From contig VXAZ01003471.1 of NCBI GenBank assembly GCA_013399875.1, positions 1,115,455 to 1,179,454 of the forward strand: a DNA stretch of 64,000 nucleotides, in the 5' to 3' direction. Shown here in pieces: positions 62,401 through 64,000 of this stretch. Source of the stretch: Gymnorhina tibicen. Taxonomy: Eukaryota > Chordata > Aves > Passeriformes > Artamidae. Both the position numbers and the translations under genes were made by a program. The notes under the pieces were generated by a model. It was not told where the DNA came from. It ran no database searches and saw only the letters and a list, made by a program, of their open reading frames with translations. Position 1 is the first letter of the stretch. The number at the start of each line of letters is the position of its first letter.

Positions 62401-64000
62401 AGCTCTTTATCCATCAAGTCCTATAAGATGATCCAACTGCTCAGCCTGTCAAAAGTTTGTCAGTCTTCCAATTCTCTTTCCAGTGGCATAAGATTTCCAT
62501 TAAAAATAAAGCCCTCAAGCGTTCATTGCACACTTGAAATACTCTTTCATGATGAAGCAGAAGCCAGAGGGTTGTGAATTGCCCCTATAACTCCCATCTG
62601 AGTAGTGCCATTCTACTCTCCCTTCCAGTATTTTCACTACAGATGTTACTAGATCCTGCTTTTACTCTGCCAAATCTACATATTGTTAGCTATTACTGTT
62701 CCTTTTTTGCTTAAGTTTCCTTTTGTTGTTTGTTCTCTTTCACTGGTTTTTAATATAAAGTAACTTTTCCCTGTACAGAGCATCTTTGTGTGTTTCTCTT
62801 GATGCACCAATTTTCTGAACTAACCTCCATCTATTGTTTTAAACAATTGATCCATGGGCTAAAATGGGAAAACAGAATAATCCCTCATTTAAATGATCAA
62901 TGGAAAGGAATGACTAGAGGAAAATGTTGATCGCTACTGCAGCCCTAATCATCCAAAGTGTTAGTGCAATTTAGAGACAGGAGGAGGGGAAGAGATTTAC
63001 AACATTGGGAACTCCCAGGGAAGGAGGTCTGTAAGGAATGGCTCCCATATGGAACTGGAATGCTTTGTACACCCTGGCTTAGCAATTAAATTTACAAGGT
63101 GTTGCTAAGTAGCAGTACCCCTGTAAACTCAGCAAACGCTGGAAATGCTGTTACAAAACTAGAGACTTCTTTTATTGCTTCTCACATTTCAATAGGGAGA
63201 AAGTCATTAGCAGAAGGCTGTTCTTTGTACAGACTTCCCATTTGGAGAGTTGGGAGGTGTATTCTGATAAAAGATCTGTGAGAGGATGCAGCATGGCCCT
63301 TTGGCAAATGCAGGTTTTTCTGTAGGGAGGACAAAATATGGAGCAAAACAAGTATATTGATCTAAATTAGAAAGTATGTGTCTAAAATGACTGGTCAGTC
63401 ATTTACTTACACACCCACACGTATATACATATACATATGTACATTTCCCCTTGGAACAAAAACTGCCTTTTAAATTCTTCTCAGTCAAGTTTCACTGACA
63501 AACTTGCTTGATGGGCATCAGGGACCTGAGGCAAGCTTCAAAGGAAAAAGTAGCCATCACTCATGCTTCATTGGATTTCTATGACAGAATGATCAAATCC
63601 TGTAGAACCTGGCATAAGCACATCATTATCAAACCCTGCTTTAGCATTTCTTAACTGATCACGGAGGCTGAGGTCCTTGGTGACTCCTGTTTTCTGACAC
63701 TGTTTGTAGTTATTTGACCTTTTCTCAGTGGATAATCCACACAAAAAGCCCTAATTACTTCCCCAGCTTTGAGCGGTCCAGCACTGTGAATAATCAATGG
63801 CACTGATTTAGGTATTGCACAATCAGATGCTTATGGTGTTTAAAGAACATTTTTCCATTGACCTGCCACAGCCATAGGACAATACCGAGTGCTGAAGTTG
63901 CTGTTGTAATCACAAGCTGGCCAAGTGACCTTGGGGGTCTGAAGTTGATTACTAAGGCCTTGAATTGAACAGATACAATACATTTTTAATGATTTCTTAA
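59496..64000. other. Intergenic region upstream of SKAP2, second part
   Basis: About 4.5 kb after the CR1 fragment, without any recognised gene or repeat. Open frames around 61128-61624 overlap each other in several frames and have no recognisable domain. A short TA/CA-rich stretch lies at 63410-63443. Confidence 0.7.

Overview
The window looks like nuclear DNA from a bird. It is intron- and intergenic-rich, AT-rich DNA with sparse interspersed repeats. Two pieces of a CR1 retrotransposon have the typical avian 3' end, and one full-length solo LTR is of a type I know from bird genomes. The only gene I can name with certainty is the 5' part of SKAP2 (Src kinase-associated phosphoprotein 2) on the minus strand. 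No bacterial or viral coding, rRNA, tRNA or CRISPR array was seen.

Layout. Positions 1-19536 are SKAP2 intron 4 (the gene runs off the left edge). Exon 4 is 19537-19641, exon 3 is 29965-29990, exon 2 is 32270-32375, and the exon 1 coding part is 42849-42897. All four have consensus splice sites and compatible phases (1, 0-based remainder 1/0/2 handled across junctions), and together encode the first 95 residues plus one base of codon 96. The PH and SH3 domains of SKAP2 must lie left of the window; I searched for the next two exons by motif and did not find them. A large CpG island with GC box, CACGTGAC, two inverted CCAAT boxes and a 40-bp tandem repeat covers the first exon (about 42270-43390). 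From about 43400 to 64000 is non-coding upstream DNA. In other vertebrates this flank faces the HOXA cluster (established synteny), but no HOX gene is in the window.

Less ordinary items: a compact CpG-rich islet with a near-perfect CTCF motif beside exon 3; a second CpG-rich islet inside intron 1; possible cryptic exons with strong splice signals at 12360-12424, 47968-48109 and, more weakly, 44730-44801; an assembly gap flanked by an identical 23-bp sequence (probable unmerged overlap); and a gap in the promoter CpG island. The SKAP2 N-terminus also lacks the tyrosine that the human protein carries in its acidic segment.

Limits: everything was read by eye. Repeat family names and the SKAP2 comparison rest on remembered consensus and human sequences, not on a search.
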